DNA of 64,000 bases from CAXSDR01 sp964236445 (GCA_964236445.1 CAXSDR010000002.1:10773-74772), one strand, 5' to 3'. Counted from the stretch's first letter, positions 17,118 to 26,000 are shown. The notes: a model not told the origin generated them from the letters alone. Numbers and translations are program-made.

Positions 17118-18301
17118 GGATCGTGGCCGATGCCGACGTGGACCACGACGGCCACGGCGCCGCGTGCCGCCCTGACGTGACGGCCGACCCGTTCGACGCC
17201 CCCAGCCGTATGGCGATGATCAGCGGAGCGATCTGGCTCGTCTTCCTGGCGCAGCCGCTGAGTGCGGCCTGGCACGCCGACAACGTGGTGGCACGGATCG
17301 TCGGCGTCACGGCGATTCTCGCGTTCGGTGCCGCGTACGTCGCGATCTTCCAGTGGATGCGCCAGATCCGGCGCGCCGACCTCCCCGGTCTCTCACGCCG
17401 ACCGCCGCTCGCACTGGCAGGTCTGTGCCTGCTCGCAGCCCTCTCCGCGCCGTCAGCCGGGCAGCTGAGCATGACCTGCACGGTCTATGTCGCGGCCGCT
17501 TCCATGATGCTGCTCGGCAACGCCCAGCGGGTCATGGCCCTCGGCGGTCTGCTGGTGGCGGCGGTTGCCATCCCCCTGCTGGTGCCCGGTTGGACGGTGG
17601 ACCTGGGCATCGTCTTCGGCACCGTTCTCGCTGCGGTCGCGGTCTTTGCGACGACCAAGGTCTTCGAGCGCAACGCCCAGCTCTCGCTGGCCTACCAAGA
17701 GATCGCGCGGCTCGCGGTGAGCGAGGAGCGAGACCGCATCAGCCGCGACCTGCACGACATCCTGGGTCACAGCCTGACCGTCATCACCGTCAAGGCCGAG
17801 CTGGCGGGCCGGTTGCTGCCTGACGATGCAGGACGAGCCGCTCACGAGATCGCCGACATCGAGCGCCTCGCTCGAGAAGCTCTGGCCGACGTGCGAAGCA
17901 CGATCAGTGGTCAGCGCCAGGTCACCTTGGCTGTCGAGATAGCAAACGCACGCTCCGCGCTGTCCGGTGCCGGCATCGAGGCCGACCTCCCGTCCGCCGT
18001 GGAGGACGTCGCCGGCGAGCGGCGTGAGCTCTTCGGCTGGGTAGTTCGCGAGGGCATCACCAACGTCGTGCGGCACAGCGGCGCTGGCCGCTGCATGATC
18101 CGCGTCGACGCCGACTGCCTCGAGGTGGTCGACGACGGCCGAGGACCCGGTGCGAGTTGCGAGCACGGCGAGGGGACCGGCCTGCGTGGTCTGCGCGAAC
18201 GCGTCCACCGCGCCGGGGGCAGTCTCGTCATCGCCCCCGCGACCGGGCACCGCGGCTTCGCGCTGCGCGTCGAGATGCCCACCACGCCACGGCCGGCATG
18301 A
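17114..18301 (+). CDS. sensor histidine kinase, NarL/DesK type
   Basis: 395 residues if the GTG at 17114 is used, which overlaps the permease stop (GTGA). A GTG at 17123 is the alternative. Five or so N-terminal membrane helices (residues 35-180) lead to a HisKA_3 domain with phosphoacceptor His214 in SRDLHDILGHSL. A HATPase domain follows with N box REGITNVVRHS and G box DDGRGPG. No extracytoplasmic loop is large, so it is probably an intramembrane-sensing kinase. It reads envelope or lipid state and phosphorylates the regulator encoded next; the stimulus is inferred only from domain type. Confidence 0.9.
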   Translation: MRIVADADVDHDGHGAACRPDVTADPFDAPSRMAMISGAIWLVFLAQPLSAAWHADNVVARIVGVTAILAFGAAYVAIFQWMRQIRRADLPGLSRRPPLALAGLCLLAALSAPSAGQLSMTCTVYVAAASMMLLGNAQRVMALGGLLVAAVAIPLLVPGWTVDLGIVFGTVLAAVAVFATTKVFERNAQLSLAYQEIARLAVSEERDRISRDLHDILGHSLTVITVKAELAGRLLPDDAGRAAHEIADIERLAREALADVRSTISGQRQVTLAVEIANARSALSGAGIEADLPSAVEDVAGERRELFGWVVREGITNVVRHSGAGRCMIRVDADCLEVVDDGRGPGASCEHGEGTGLRGLRERVHRAGGSLVIAPATGHRGFALRVEMPTTPRPA

Positions 18302-18918
18302 CCGGGCTGCGGCTGTTGCTCGCCGATGACCAAGCACTCGTCCGGGGCGCTCTCGCAGCCCTGCTCAACCTCGAGAACGACATGAGCGTCGTCGCCGAGG
18401 TGGGTCGCGGCGACGACGTCGTGCCCGCGGCGCGACGAACGGCACCCGACGTCGCGCTGCTCGACGTGGAGATGCCCGGCCTCGACGGCATAGCCGCCAC
18501 GTCGATGCTGCGGGCCGCGGTGCCGGATTGTCGGGTCCTCATCGTGACCACGTTCGGTCGCCCGGGCTATCTGCGTCGCGGCATGGAGGCCGGGGCCAGC
18601 GGGTTCGTGGTGAAGGACACTCCTGCCAGGCAGCTCGCCGACGCGGTGCGACGCGTGCATGCCGGCCTGCGTGTCGTCGACCCTGCCCTGGCCGCGGAGA
18701 CCCTCGCCGCCGGCTTCACCCCCTTGACCCCGCGCGAGACCCAGACGCTTCGTGCGGCGAAGGAGGGCGGCACGGTGGCCGACATCGCCGGAACGCTGCA
18801 CCTCTCGGAAGGGACCGTACGCAACCTGCTCTCCGCCGCCATTGGCAAGACGGGGGCGCGAACCCGGGCCGAAGCGGTGCGTCTCGCCGAGGAGAACGGC
18901 TGGCTGCTCGCGACATGA
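18298..18918 (+). CDS. response regulator, NarL/LuxR type
   Basis: 206 residues. The receiver domain has acidic residues Asp10-Asp11, phosphoacceptor Asp56 in VALLDVEMPG, Thr in IVTTFG and Lys in VVKDTP. The LuxR-type HTH is at residues 140-200 (LTPRETQTLRAAKEGGTVAD, then HLSEGTVRNLLS). Its start overlaps the kinase stop (ATGA), so the pair is translationally coupled. The likely target is the exporter operon it belongs to. Confidence 0.93.
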   Translation: MTGLRLLLADDQALVRGALAALLNLENDMSVVAEVGRGDDVVPAARRTAPDVALLDVEMPGLDGIAATSMLRAAVPDCRVLIVTTFGRPGYLRRGMEAGASGFVVKDTPARQLADAVRRVHAGLRVVDPALAAETLAAGFTPLTPRETQTLRAAKEGGTVADIAGTLHLSEGTVRNLLSAAIGKTGARTRAEAVRLAEENGWLLAT

Positions 18919-18938
18919 CGCTCGGAGCCGCCGGACCC

Positions 18939-19706
18939 TCACGAGCCAGGCAGCCGGGAGTCCATCTCCCACACCAGGATCTCTGCGTCTGAACCGGCCG
19001 TGACCCGTTGGCCCTGCGCTGCGCGCAGTCGAGCCGCATCACCGACGGTGAGGGCGCCACTGCCCTCGAGGTCGACCTCGCCGCGCGCGACGAAGAGATG
19101 CACGAAGTCGGCATCGGGCACCGCGACGGTCTGACCCGCCTGCAGTCGGGCGACGTACAGCGCCGCACCACGCTGGTGGATCGAGATCGCGCGAGTGTCA
19201 GCATGCCGGGGCCTTCCTGACGCGACAGTGACAAGCCCGCCGCGGGCGAGCTCCTCGCTCACGTCGAGCTCCTCATAGCCCGGCACCACACCACGCTCGT
19301 CCGGCATGACCCACATCTGGACGAAGTGCACGGGGCGCCGGTGCACCTCGCCCGACACCGTCCACGAGTCGTTCTTCTCGCTGTGCGCGATGCCCGAGCC
19401 GGCGCTCATGCGCTGGGCGAGCCCAGGCTGGATGACACCGCTGTGCCCTTCGCTGTCCTGATGGACGAGCGAGCCTTCGAGCACCCAGGTGACGATCTCC
19501 ATGTCACGGTGCGGATGCGTGTCGAAGCCCGCGCCGGGTGCCACCCGGTCGTCGTTGTTGACCAGGAGAAGTCCGAACCCGCCGTTGTGCGGGTCGTAGT
19601 GCGGACCGAACGAGAAGGAGTGCGCCGAGTCGAGCCAGTCGGTGCGCGTCGAGAACCGCTCGTTCGCCCGATGGACGACGACGGACGGAGTCCGCGAGGA
19701 GGTCAT
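18939..19706 (-). CDS. pirin family protein
   Basis: 255 residues from the ATG at 19706. The cupin metal ligands are visible: HPHRDMEIVTWVLEG and an SAGSGIAHSEKND segment with the third and fourth ligands. Bacterial pirins bind iron or another metal and some degrade quercetin; the physiological role here is not known. The C-terminal cupin half (PDADFVHLFVARGEVD) is complete. Its start overlaps the stop of the PHP-domain gene (ATGA), so the two are co-translated. Confidence 0.92.
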   Translation of the reverse strand: MTSSRTPSVVVHRANERFSTRTDWLDSAHSFSFGPHYDPHNGGFGLLLVNNDDRVAPGAGFDTHPHRDMEIVTWVLEGSLVHQDSEGHSGVIQPGLAQRMSAGSGIAHSEKNDSWTVSGEVHRRPVHFVQMWVMPDERGVVPGYEELDVSEELARGGLVTVASGRPRHADTRAISIHQRGAALYVARLQAGQTVAVPDADFVHLFVARGEVDLEGSGALTVGDAARLRAAQGQRVTAGSDAEILVWEMDSRLPGS

Positions 19707-20731
19707 GCGGCTCGCCCGGTCCACGCCAGCAGCTCCTCGACCGATCGGGCGTTGACGACGGCCTCGACCGGGACGCCGCAGGCCGCCGCGCGCTCGCAGC
19801 CGAAGGGCTGCCAGTCGAGCTGGCCGGGAGCGTGGGCATCGGTGTCGATCGAGACGAGACAGCCGGCCTCGATCGCCAGCCGCAGCAGACGTTTCGGAGG
19901 GTCCAGCCGTTCGGGGCGGCAGTTGATCTCGACCGCGACCCCGTTCTCGGCGCAGGCGGCGAACACGGCGGCCGCGTCGAAGTCGGACTCGGGGCGCGTA
20001 CGCCCACCCCGCCCCCCGGCGGTCACGTTGCGCCCGGTGCAGTGACCGAGGACGTCGGCGTGCGGGTTGCGCACGGCCGCCAGCATGCGCGCCGTCATCT
20101 CGGCCCGCGGCGCCCGTAGCTTCGAGTGCACGCTGGCGACGACGACGTCGAGCCGCGCGAGCAGCTCGTCTGTCTGGTCGAGGCCGCCGTCGTCGAGAAT
20201 GTCCACCTCGATGCCCGTGAGGATGCGGAAAGGCGCCAGCTCGGCGTTGAGCCGGGCGACGACATCGAGCTGCTCGCGCAGGCGCTCAGCGGAAAGTCCA
20301 CGCGCCACGGTCAACCGCGGCGAGTGGTCGGTCAGAGCGATGTAGTCGTGCCCGATTTCTTGAGCGGCGAGCGCCATGTCGAGAATCGGGCTGCCGCCGT
20401 CGGACCACTCGGAGTGCGTGTGCAGGTCGCCGCGCAGCGCGGACCGCAGCTCCTGGCCCCCTTCGACGACGGGCCGTCCGCCGGTGGCCTCGAGCCGGCG
20501 CAGATAGACCGGGATCTCGCCGGCGAGCGCCTCCGCTATCACCGTTGCAGTGACCTTGCCGACGCCGCGCAGGTCGGTGAGCGTCCCCACCGAGGCCCGC
20601 GTCGCCAGCTCGTCCACCGACATCGCCTCGATGACCTCCGCGGCGCCGCGGAACGCGCGTACGCGATAGGTCGGTTCGTGGGCGCGCTCCAGCAGGAAGG
20701 CGATGCGACACAGGGCTGCGATCGGCTCCAT
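19703..20731 (-). CDS. PHP-domain phosphoesterase with N-terminal HhH (PolX C-terminal-like)
   Basis: 342 residues from the ATG at 20731. Residues 1-85 carry a helix-hairpin-helix region (TLTDLRGVGKVTATVIAEAL) as in the DNA polymerase beta family. Residues 105-335 are a PHP domain with metal-binding motifs DLHTHSEWSDGG, ALTDHSPRL, GIEVDILDDG, ASVHSKL, GHCTGR and SIDTDAHAPG. PHP domains hydrolyse phosphoesters, as in histidinol phosphatase and the 3'-exonuclease of PolX. There is no polymerase palm, so this is the stand-alone HhH-PHP form. A role in nucleic acid repair is plausible but not shown. Confidence 0.9.
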   Translation of the reverse strand: MEPIAALCRIAFLLERAHEPTYRVRAFRGAAEVIEAMSVDELATRASVGTLTDLRGVGKVTATVIAEALAGEIPVYLRRLEATGGRPVVEGGQELRSALRGDLHTHSEWSDGGSPILDMALAAQEIGHDYIALTDHSPRLTVARGLSAERLREQLDVVARLNAELAPFRILTGIEVDILDDGGLDQTDELLARLDVVVASVHSKLRAPRAEMTARMLAAVRNPHADVLGHCTGRNVTAGGRGGRTRPESDFDAAAVFAACAENGVAVEINCRPERLDPPKRLLRLAIEAGCLVSIDTDAHAPGQLDWQPFGCERAAACGVPVEAVVNARSVEELLAWTGRAA

Positions 20732-20782
20732 GCCCAGGACGCTAACAGCGACCCGGGTTGACGGGCTCGACAGACTGAGGGG

Positions 20783-21424
20783 GTGCAGAGTCGACCCACG
20801 CGCGTGTTCCTGCTCGACGACCACGAGCTCGTGCGACGCGGCTTGCGCGAGCTGTTGGAACCCGAGGCTGATCTCGAGATCGTCGGCGAGGCGGCATCGG
20901 CTGCCCAGGCGCTGGCTCGGGTGCCCGCGCTCAAGCCCGACGTCGCCGTGCTCGACGCCAGGCTCGGTGACGGCTCCGGCATCGACGTCTGCCGCGAGCT
21001 GCGTTCCGCGATTCCCGACCTGGCCGTCATCATTCTCACGTCGTTCGCCGACGAGGACGCTTTGTTCGCCGCGATCATGGCGGGCGCATCCGGCTATGTG
21101 CTCAAGGACGTGCATGGTGACGACCTCGTCAACGCCATCCGCAGCGTCGCCGCCGGCAACTCGCTGCTCGATCCCGCCGTCACGCGCAAGGTGCTCGAAC
21201 GCATCCGCAACGGCAAGCCCAAGGATGCGGCGCTGGGCAGCCTCGGCGAGCAGGAGCGGCGGGTCCTCGACCTCATCGGTGAAGGCTTGACGAACCGGCA
21301 GATCGCCGAGCAGATGTTCCTGTCCGAGAAGACGGTGAAGAACTACGTCAGTGCCGTCTTCTCGAAGCTCGGCCTGCAACGCCGCACACAGGCTGCCGTC
21401 TACGCGTCCAAGCTGCGGGGCTGA
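20783..21424 (+). CDS. devR: DevR/DosR-like response regulator
   Basis: 213 residues from a GTG start. The receiver has phosphoacceptor Asp58 in VAVLDARLGDGSG and the DevR-like helix ILTSFADEDALFAAIMAGAS with Lys of YVLKDVHG. A linker and a LuxR HTH follow (EQERRVLDLIGEGLTNRQIA, MFLSEKTVKNYVS). It resembles mycobacterial DevR/DosR closely in the output domain. In Mycobacterium DevR turns on the hypoxia/NO dormancy regulon by binding GGGACTTTNGTCCC-type palindromes. Matching palindromes lie in this island. The cognate kinase DevS is on the opposite strand, 0.5 kb away. Confidence 0.88.
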   Translation: MQSRPTRVFLLDDHELVRRGLRELLEPEADLEIVGEAASAAQALARVPALKPDVAVLDARLGDGSGIDVCRELRSAIPDLAVIILTSFADEDALFAAIMAGASGYVLKDVHGDDLVNAIRSVAAGNSLLDPAVTRKVLERIRNGKPKDAALGSLGEQERRVLDLIGEGLTNRQIAEQMFLSEKTVKNYVSAVFSKLGLQRRTQAAVYASKLRG

Positions 21425-21437
21425 CGTCCTCTCTCCA

Positions 21438-21454
21438 CGGGACCTTCGCCCCTG
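21438..21454. promoter_or_regulatory. DevR-box-like palindrome before a PPOX gene
   Basis: CGGGACCTTCGCCCCTG lies about 34 bases upstream of the ATG at 21488 and just after the devR stop. It matches the mycobacterial DevR core GGGACTTTNGTCCC at roughly 12 of 14 positions. The position fits activation of the PPOX gene. The match is visible; binding is inference. Confidence 0.5.
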
Positions 21455-21487
21455 ACGAATGCTGGCCTCAGCAGCGACCATCGAGTC

Positions 21488-21925
21488 ATGAAGGTGAACC
21501 TGCTCGCTGAGCTGACGCGCGCGGAGTGCATGGCATTGCTGCGCACCGTGCCGATCGGGCGAGCCGTCTACACCGACGAAGCGCTTCCCGTGTGCTCGCC
21601 GGTCGCCTTCATCGTCGACGGTTCCAGCCTCGTGTTCCGTACGCGAGAAGGCTCGCGCATCGCGAGCTCCGTGCTCGACGCCGTCATCGCGTTCGAGGCG
21701 GACGACTACGACGCGACGACCCACGCCGGGTGGAGCGTCCTGGTGACGGGGACGGCCACCGTCGTTCGCGACAGCGCGACCATCGCGCGCCTGGAAGACA
21801 CCTCGCCTCCGCCGTGGGTCGTCGAGCGGACCTGCTGGATCAGGATCGTGCCGACGCTCGTGCGCGGACATCACCTGCTCCGGGACCCCCAACCGCTCGC
21901 GGCGTCAGACCGGGTCGGGTCCTGA
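21488..21925 (+). CDS. PPOX-type flavin/cofactor-binding protein
   Basis: 145 residues with a split-barrel flavin-binding fold. The pattern is an N-terminal LTRAECMALLRTVPIGRAVY helix-strand pair, then PVCSPVAFIVDGSSLVFRTR, VIAFEADDYDATTHAGWSVL and TCWIRIVPTLVRG. These are the nitroreductase-like pyridoxamine 5'-phosphate oxidase relatives (Rv2074/F420-dependent type, and the DevR-regulon members Rv2004c-Rv3131 neighbourhood). Which flavin or F420 it binds is unknown. It is one of three paralogues in the island and has a DevR-box-like site upstream. Its 3' end overlaps the end of devS by 21 bases, convergently. Confidence 0.82.
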   Translation: MKVNLLAELTRAECMALLRTVPIGRAVYTDEALPVCSPVAFIVDGSSLVFRTREGSRIASSVLDAVIAFEADDYDATTHAGWSVLVTGTATVVRDSATIARLEDTSPPPWVVERTCWIRIVPTLVRGHHLLRDPQPLAASDRVGS

Positions 21926-23617
21926 CCCCACCCGCTCGAGCGGAACTCGCCAGGTCAGCCGGGTCCCTGGCCCGTCGGCACGGCGACCGACCTCGAAAGA
22001 CCCACCCGCGAGCTGCGCCCTCGCCGCCATGTTGCTGAGCCCGCTGCGTCGGCCACCGGGCTCGATCCCGCTGCCGTCGTCGAGAACTGCCACCGACAGC
22101 CCGTCATCGCTCACCACGACCTCGACGCGCGCGGCGGCTGCACCGGCGTGCCGGGCAGCATTGGCGAGTCCCTCCCGCACGACGGCGACGACGTCCTCGT
22201 GCAGCGACTCGGGGACACGTTCGGTGGGCCCCGTCACCTCGAGCTCGGGCGCGAACCCCAGCGACCCCTCGGCGGCCGCCGCGACTGCTTCGAGGTCGGT
22301 GTCGAGGTCGCCCTCGCCGGGGCGCCGGTGCAGGCGGAAGATCGTGCGCCGGATGTCCTTGACCGTCGCGTCGAGATCGTCGACGACACGCGCCGAGCGG
22401 CGAGAGCGTTCGTCCTCGGAGAGCGTCGACCGCGAGAGTCCCCGCAGGGAGAGCCCGGCCGCGAACAGCCGTTGCACCACCGAGTCGTGCAGGTCGCGTG
22501 CGATGCGGTCGCGGTCTTCATAGACGGCGATCCGGGCGCGGTCGCTCTGGGCACGACCGAGGGCCAGGGCCAGGGCAGCCTGCTCGGCAAAGCCGGCGAT
22601 CATGCGCATCTCCTGGTCGTCCACCCCGTGCCTGTGCTCGCGGGCCCAGGCGACGAGAAGGGCCCCACGAGCCGCGGGCTCAGGATCGAGCGGGGCGAGG
22701 ATCACGCGTCGCAGGGAAGGTCCCAGAACGGGCACGGTGCCCGACAGCAGCGGTGCCCCGGTGCGGAGCATCTCGGCGAACGGCCCCGCCACGGGCACGA
22801 GGGCGTCCTGCAGCTGCGCGGCGTTGGCGCCGTCCACCACCTCGATGATCAGCTCACCGTCATCGGAGGGAAGCAGCACAGCCGCCACGTCCGCGTCAGC
22901 GGTCTCACGGGCGAGCCGTGCGACCAGGGCGAGCACCTCGGCGCGACCCCCACGACGGAGCAGCGTCGTCGTGATGGTGGCCGCCGCCTCGAGCCACCGG
23001 TGGCGCCGTTCACTCTGCGCAAACAAGCGCGCCTTGTCGACAGCCGTCCCGGCGACGAGGGCGAGGGCTCCGACGACGTTCTCGTCCTCCTGGGTGAAGC
23101 TCCCGCCGCCACGCTTCTCCGACAGATAGAGGTTGCCGAACACGTTGCCTCCCACCCGCACGGGGACGCCGAGAAAGGTGTGCATCGGAGGGTGATGGGG
23201 CGGAAAGCCGTGCGATCTGGGGTGCTGGGCGATGTCGTCCATGCGCAGGGGACGCGGCTCGTCGATGAGCACGCCGAGAACGCCATGCCCGCGCGGCAGG
23301 TCACCGATCGCCTCGCGCTGGGCGTCGGTCAGGCCATGGGTCACGAACTCGACGAGACCGCCGGAGCTCCGCTGGTCACCGATGACGCCGAGGGCGCCGT
23401 ACTCCGCGTCGGCAAGAGTGCACGCCGCAGCCACGATGCGCTGGAGCACGGCCGGCAGGTCGAGGTCGGCGGTCACGGCGACGACGGCCTCGAGCAGGGC
23501 GCGTACGCGCGTGTGCTCCGCGTTCGCCGCACCTGCCCGCAGGCGGAGCGCCGCGAGCAGGTCGTCGAGGTCCAGGCTGCCTGCGCCTGAGGGGACTGCG
23601 GACGCAGGGTCATCCAT
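21905..23617 (-). CDS. devS: DevS/DosT-like GAF-GAF sensor histidine kinase
   Basis: 570 residues. Two GAF domains (about 40-205 and 210-355) are followed by HisKA_3 with His377 in RIARDLHDSVVQRL and a HATPase domain (REGLANAARHAGA, LDDGSGI). The first GAF keeps the DevS-type segment GFPPHHPPMHTFLGVPVRV; in M. tuberculosis DevS the proximal heme ligand (His149) lies in the matching HPPM motif, so a heme-based O2/NO/CO sensor is the natural reading. There are no membrane helices. It is the last gene of a DoxX-PPOX-devS operon and the probable partner of DevR. Confidence 0.88.
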   Translation of the reverse strand: MDDPASAVPSGAGSLDLDDLLAALRLRAGAANAEHTRVRALLEAVVAVTADLDLPAVLQRIVAAACTLADAEYGALGVIGDQRSSGGLVEFVTHGLTDAQREAIGDLPRGHGVLGVLIDEPRPLRMDDIAQHPRSHGFPPHHPPMHTFLGVPVRVGGNVFGNLYLSEKRGGGSFTQEDENVVGALALVAGTAVDKARLFAQSERRHRWLEAAATITTTLLRRGGRAEVLALVARLARETADADVAAVLLPSDDGELIIEVVDGANAAQLQDALVPVAGPFAEMLRTGAPLLSGTVPVLGPSLRRVILAPLDPEPAARGALLVAWAREHRHGVDDQEMRMIAGFAEQAALALALGRAQSDRARIAVYEDRDRIARDLHDSVVQRLFAAGLSLRGLSRSTLSEDERSRRSARVVDDLDATVKDIRRTIFRLHRRPGEGDLDTDLEAVAAAAEGSLGFAPELEVTGPTERVPESLHEDVVAVVREGLANAARHAGAAAARVEVVVSDDGLSVAVLDDGSGIEPGGRRSGLSNMAARAQLAGGSFEVGRRADGPGTRLTWRVPLERVGSGPDPV

Positions 23618-23638
23618 GCCGTGAGACTAGACGCGGGT

Positions 23639-24052
23639 CTAGGAGTCGGTATGGCCAACCGTTCGGCCGGTCGTCTCCCGGGCATGGACCACGACCCAGA
23701 GGGGACGCTGCGTGTCGTCCGCCCAGGGCTCCAGACCGGAGGCGTCGAGGCGTGCGAGGTGGTGCGCGTCCGAGACCGCGTCGGCCCATCCCTTGACGAC
23801 GACGCTGCTCCCCTGACGACCCGACTCGTCGAGATCGTCGACCTCGAACGTGACGTTGTCGAACTGCGTCGCGGGAACCAGCTTTGTGCCACCGGTGGTG
23901 CGAAAAGCGATGTCGCTGCCGTCGACGACGTAGTTGACCGGAAACACCTCGATCACCCCGCCGAGAACGAAGGCGAAGCGACCGACATCGAGGGAGCGGA
24001 GCAGCTGAGCACACTGCTCCGCATCCAGCTCCCGAACTGACCTCGGGCTCAC
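23639..24052 (-). CDS. PPOX-type flavin/cofactor-binding protein
   Basis: 137 residues (MSPRSVRELDAEQCAQLLRS). The split-barrel pattern is clear: DVGRFAFVLGGVIEVFPVNY, VVDGSDIAFRTTGGTKL, NVTFEVDDLDESGRQGSSVV and a W-containing C-terminal strand (RPLWVVVHARETTGR). It is the middle gene of the DoxX-PPOX-devS operon. It directly follows the DoxX gene (stop at 24053, start at 24052) and precedes devS by 21 bases. Co-expression with the sensor suggests a role in redox or electron-acceptor metabolism under low oxygen; no substrate can be named. Confidence 0.83.
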   Translation of the reverse strand: MSPRSVRELDAEQCAQLLRSLDVGRFAFVLGGVIEVFPVNYVVDGSDIAFRTTGGTKLVPATQFDNVTFEVDDLDESGRQGSSVVVKGWADAVSDAHHLARLDASGLEPWADDTQRPLWVVVHARETTGRTVGHTDS

Positions 24053-24655
24053 CTAGATCAGCCACCGGTTCTTGGTGACGACGGGCAGGTGTGCCCAGCG
24101 GCGCCCGAGGCCCCAGGTGCTGCCGGCATAGGCAAGGGCACAGAGAACCATCACGAGGGCGTACTCCACGTGGTAGTCGAGGATCGGGTCGGAAGATCCG
24201 CTCGGAGCGCCGCCGGTGGCGGTGCGTGCCAACGGCCATTCCGCTGCCCACATCATGGCCATCAGGATGCTGCCGCCGACCGCTGTGAGGCGCAGGCCGA
24301 TGCCGAGCACGAGCGCGACGCCGATGCCGAGCAGCCCGAGCATGAAACCGAGGTCCGCCCACCACGTGCCGGCGATGGAGTGGAAGGCACCCTGGAACGG
24401 ACCGACGTCGACGTGGCTGAGGAAGCCCTTGGTCGGTGACCCACCGTTGACCCAGCTCTTGGCACTGGCGGTGGAGTAGCGCAGGCCGAAGGTCTTGTCG
24501 GCGAAGGCCCAGAGGAACACACCGCCCGTGGCGATGCGGACGACCGCAAGCGCCTTGGCGCCCGTCGACGTCAGCATCGATCCGGCCGGAACGCTGTCGA
24601 CCAGTGCCGCAGCCGCGCGGTGGGATCCGCGGTCGTGAACTCTGTCTGTGGTCAT
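24053..24655 (-). CDS. DoxX-like membrane protein
   Basis: 200 residues from the ATG at 24655, with AGGAGG 5-6 bases upstream. A hydrophilic N-terminus of about 40 residues leads into four membrane helices: VVRIATGGVFLWAFADKTFG, WWADLGFMLGLLGIGVALVL, LTAVGGSILMAMMWAAEWPL and YALVMVLCALAYAG. The last residues (RRWAHLPVVTKNRWLI) are cytoplasmic. DoxX-like proteins are linked to quinone- or thiol-dependent electron transfer. In M. tuberculosis a DoxX protein belongs to a membrane oxidoreductase complex with SodA and SseA. DevR-box-like sites lie 80-100 bases upstream. Confidence 0.85.
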   Translation of the reverse strand: MTTDRVHDRGSHRAAAALVDSVPAGSMLTSTGAKALAVVRIATGGVFLWAFADKTFGLRYSTASAKSWVNGGSPTKGFLSHVDVGPFQGAFHSIAGTWWADLGFMLGLLGIGVALVLGIGLRLTAVGGSILMAMMWAAEWPLARTATGGAPSGSSDPILDYHVEYALVMVLCALAYAGSTWGLGRRWAHLPVVTKNRWLI

Positions 24656-24711
24656 GAAGTCCTCCTGGTTGTGTGCCTTCAGCCTCGTCGCACGCCCGGG
24701 CGTCGACAGGA

Positions 24712-24760
24712 GTGCAAGGTCCTTCTTCGGAGATGACCAAAGTCCTGTTTTGGTCCGAGC
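24712..24760. promoter_or_regulatory. cluster of DevR-box-like half-sites facing the DoxX-PPOX-devS operon
   Basis: On the minus strand the region reads CGGACCAAAACAGG, then CAGGACTTTGGTCA (24734-24747), then AGGACCTTGCAC. The middle element matches the DevR core GGGACTTTNGTCCC with one change in each outer part. Several adjacent sites are usual at strong DevR-dependent promoters. The start codon of the DoxX-like gene is about 80 bases away. Confidence 0.55.
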
Positions 24761-24820
24761 GGATGTCGGCACCGTCACGTCCCTGATGTGGCACTCGTCA
24801 TAACGACCGGAGACCGTTCT

Positions 24821-24838
24821 GCGGGACATTGGTCCTGC
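24821..24838. promoter_or_regulatory. DevR-box-like palindrome facing the DoxX/phosphoketolase operon
   Basis: GCGGGACATTGGTCCTGC is an almost perfect dyad and keeps the GGGAC-N-TT-N-GTCC core of the DevR box. It lies 89 bases upstream of the ATG at 24927 in the divergent promoter region. It is the best single match in the window. Confidence 0.6.
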
Positions 24839-24926
24839 TATCCACAGACCTCGTCCTCCTGTCGAGCCAGGGGTCGGCCCGCCAGAGTGGGTCATGGCGA
24901 GGACGGGCCGCGCCGAGGAGGGTTCG

Positions 24927-26000
24927 ATGAAGAAGAGAACGGGTGTGACCGGCACGCTCCTGGGCATCGGTGCGGTTCTGCTCACGGCAGACCCCGCGTC
25001 GGCGCACGAGCGGTGGTTCGTCGATCGACACTATGCGACCGACTGGTCCTTCGCGGCTCGGCCGCTCTCGCTCGCACTCCTGTCCGTGATGGTCGTCGTG
25101 ACGCTGGTCTGGCGCAAGGTCGCGATGGCGCTACCCAGCCCGGAGCTCGCGGTCCTTCGACCGCTGAGCCGTCTCACGCCGTACGTCCCGCGCCTGATCG
25201 GCATCCATCTCGGCGTCGCGCTGCTGGCCCTGGCGGCCCGCGGCTACTTCCTCTCCCCCTCGCTGGAGTTGCACGACGTGCCCGGCTCGTCCTTCGCCGC
25301 AGTCGTCGAGGGCGCCGTGGGCGTCTGGCTGATCATCGGGATCCGCGTGCGCGGTGCAGCCCTGGCCGTCATCGCGATGGGCCCAGCGCTCTTTCTCGGA
25401 GCCGGCCCGGTCGCCCTGCTCGAGAACGCCGCACTGCTCGGTGTCGCCGTCTTCCTTCTGATCGCACCGCCGTGCGACGAAGCCGTGCACGGCCGGGTCG
25501 ACTATCCCGCGACGCGGCTCCTGCCCGCTCTGCTCGCGCTGCGCATCGGCGCCGCGACGACGTTGGTCGCGCTCGCCTTCAGTGAGAAGTTCTCGAATCC
25601 CGCTATGGCGCACGCCGTCCTCGACCGCTATCCGACATTGAACATCTTCGCCACCATCGGGCTGCCCGTCAGCGACGGCAGCTTCATCGCGATCGCCGGA
25701 GCGATCGAGGTGCTCTTCGGTCTGCTCGTGCTGTCAGGCGCGCTTCCCCAGGTGGCCGTCATCGTCGCGGCAGTGCCGTTCAACCTCACCTTGCTCCTGT
25801 TCGGCGCCACCGAGCTGATCGGGCACCTACCCGTCTACGGAATCTTCCTCACCCTGCTGGTCTACGGCAGCGACCCCCGCACGTCTCGCCTCGTCCGCTC
25901 GATGACCACACCCGCCTTACACCTCGACCATGCTGATCTGAACCCACCCGTCTATCCGGCCTGGAACACGGCTCTCGGACGAGAAGGAGCCACCCGATGA
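24927..26000 (+). CDS. large DoxX-like integral membrane protein
   Basis: 357 residues from the ATG at 24927, with GGAGGG 5 bases upstream (an earlier in-frame ATG at 24894 lacks a good site). A signal-like helix (residues 5-27, ending TADPASAHERWF) is followed by eight or more membrane helices. The second half contains a DoxX-type unit (KFSNPAMAHAVLDRYPTLNI and IAIAGAIEVLFGLLVLSGAL). His in AHERWF and RPLSLAL could face the outside. The stop overlaps the phosphoketolase start (ATGA), so the two are co-translated. A membrane redox role is inferred. Confidence 0.8.
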   Translation: MKKRTGVTGTLLGIGAVLLTADPASAHERWFVDRHYATDWSFAARPLSLALLSVMVVVTLVWRKVAMALPSPELAVLRPLSRLTPYVPRLIGIHLGVALLALAARGYFLSPSLELHDVPGSSFAAVVEGAVGVWLIIGIRVRGAALAVIAMGPALFLGAGPVALLENAALLGVAVFLLIAPPCDEAVHGRVDYPATRLLPALLALRIGAATTLVALAFSEKFSNPAMAHAVLDRYPTLNIFATIGLPVSDGSFIAIAGAIEVLFGLLVLSGALPQVAVIVAAVPFNLTLLLFGATELIGHLPVYGIFLTLLVYGSDPRTSRLVRSMTTPALHLDHADLNPPVYPAWNTALGREGATR

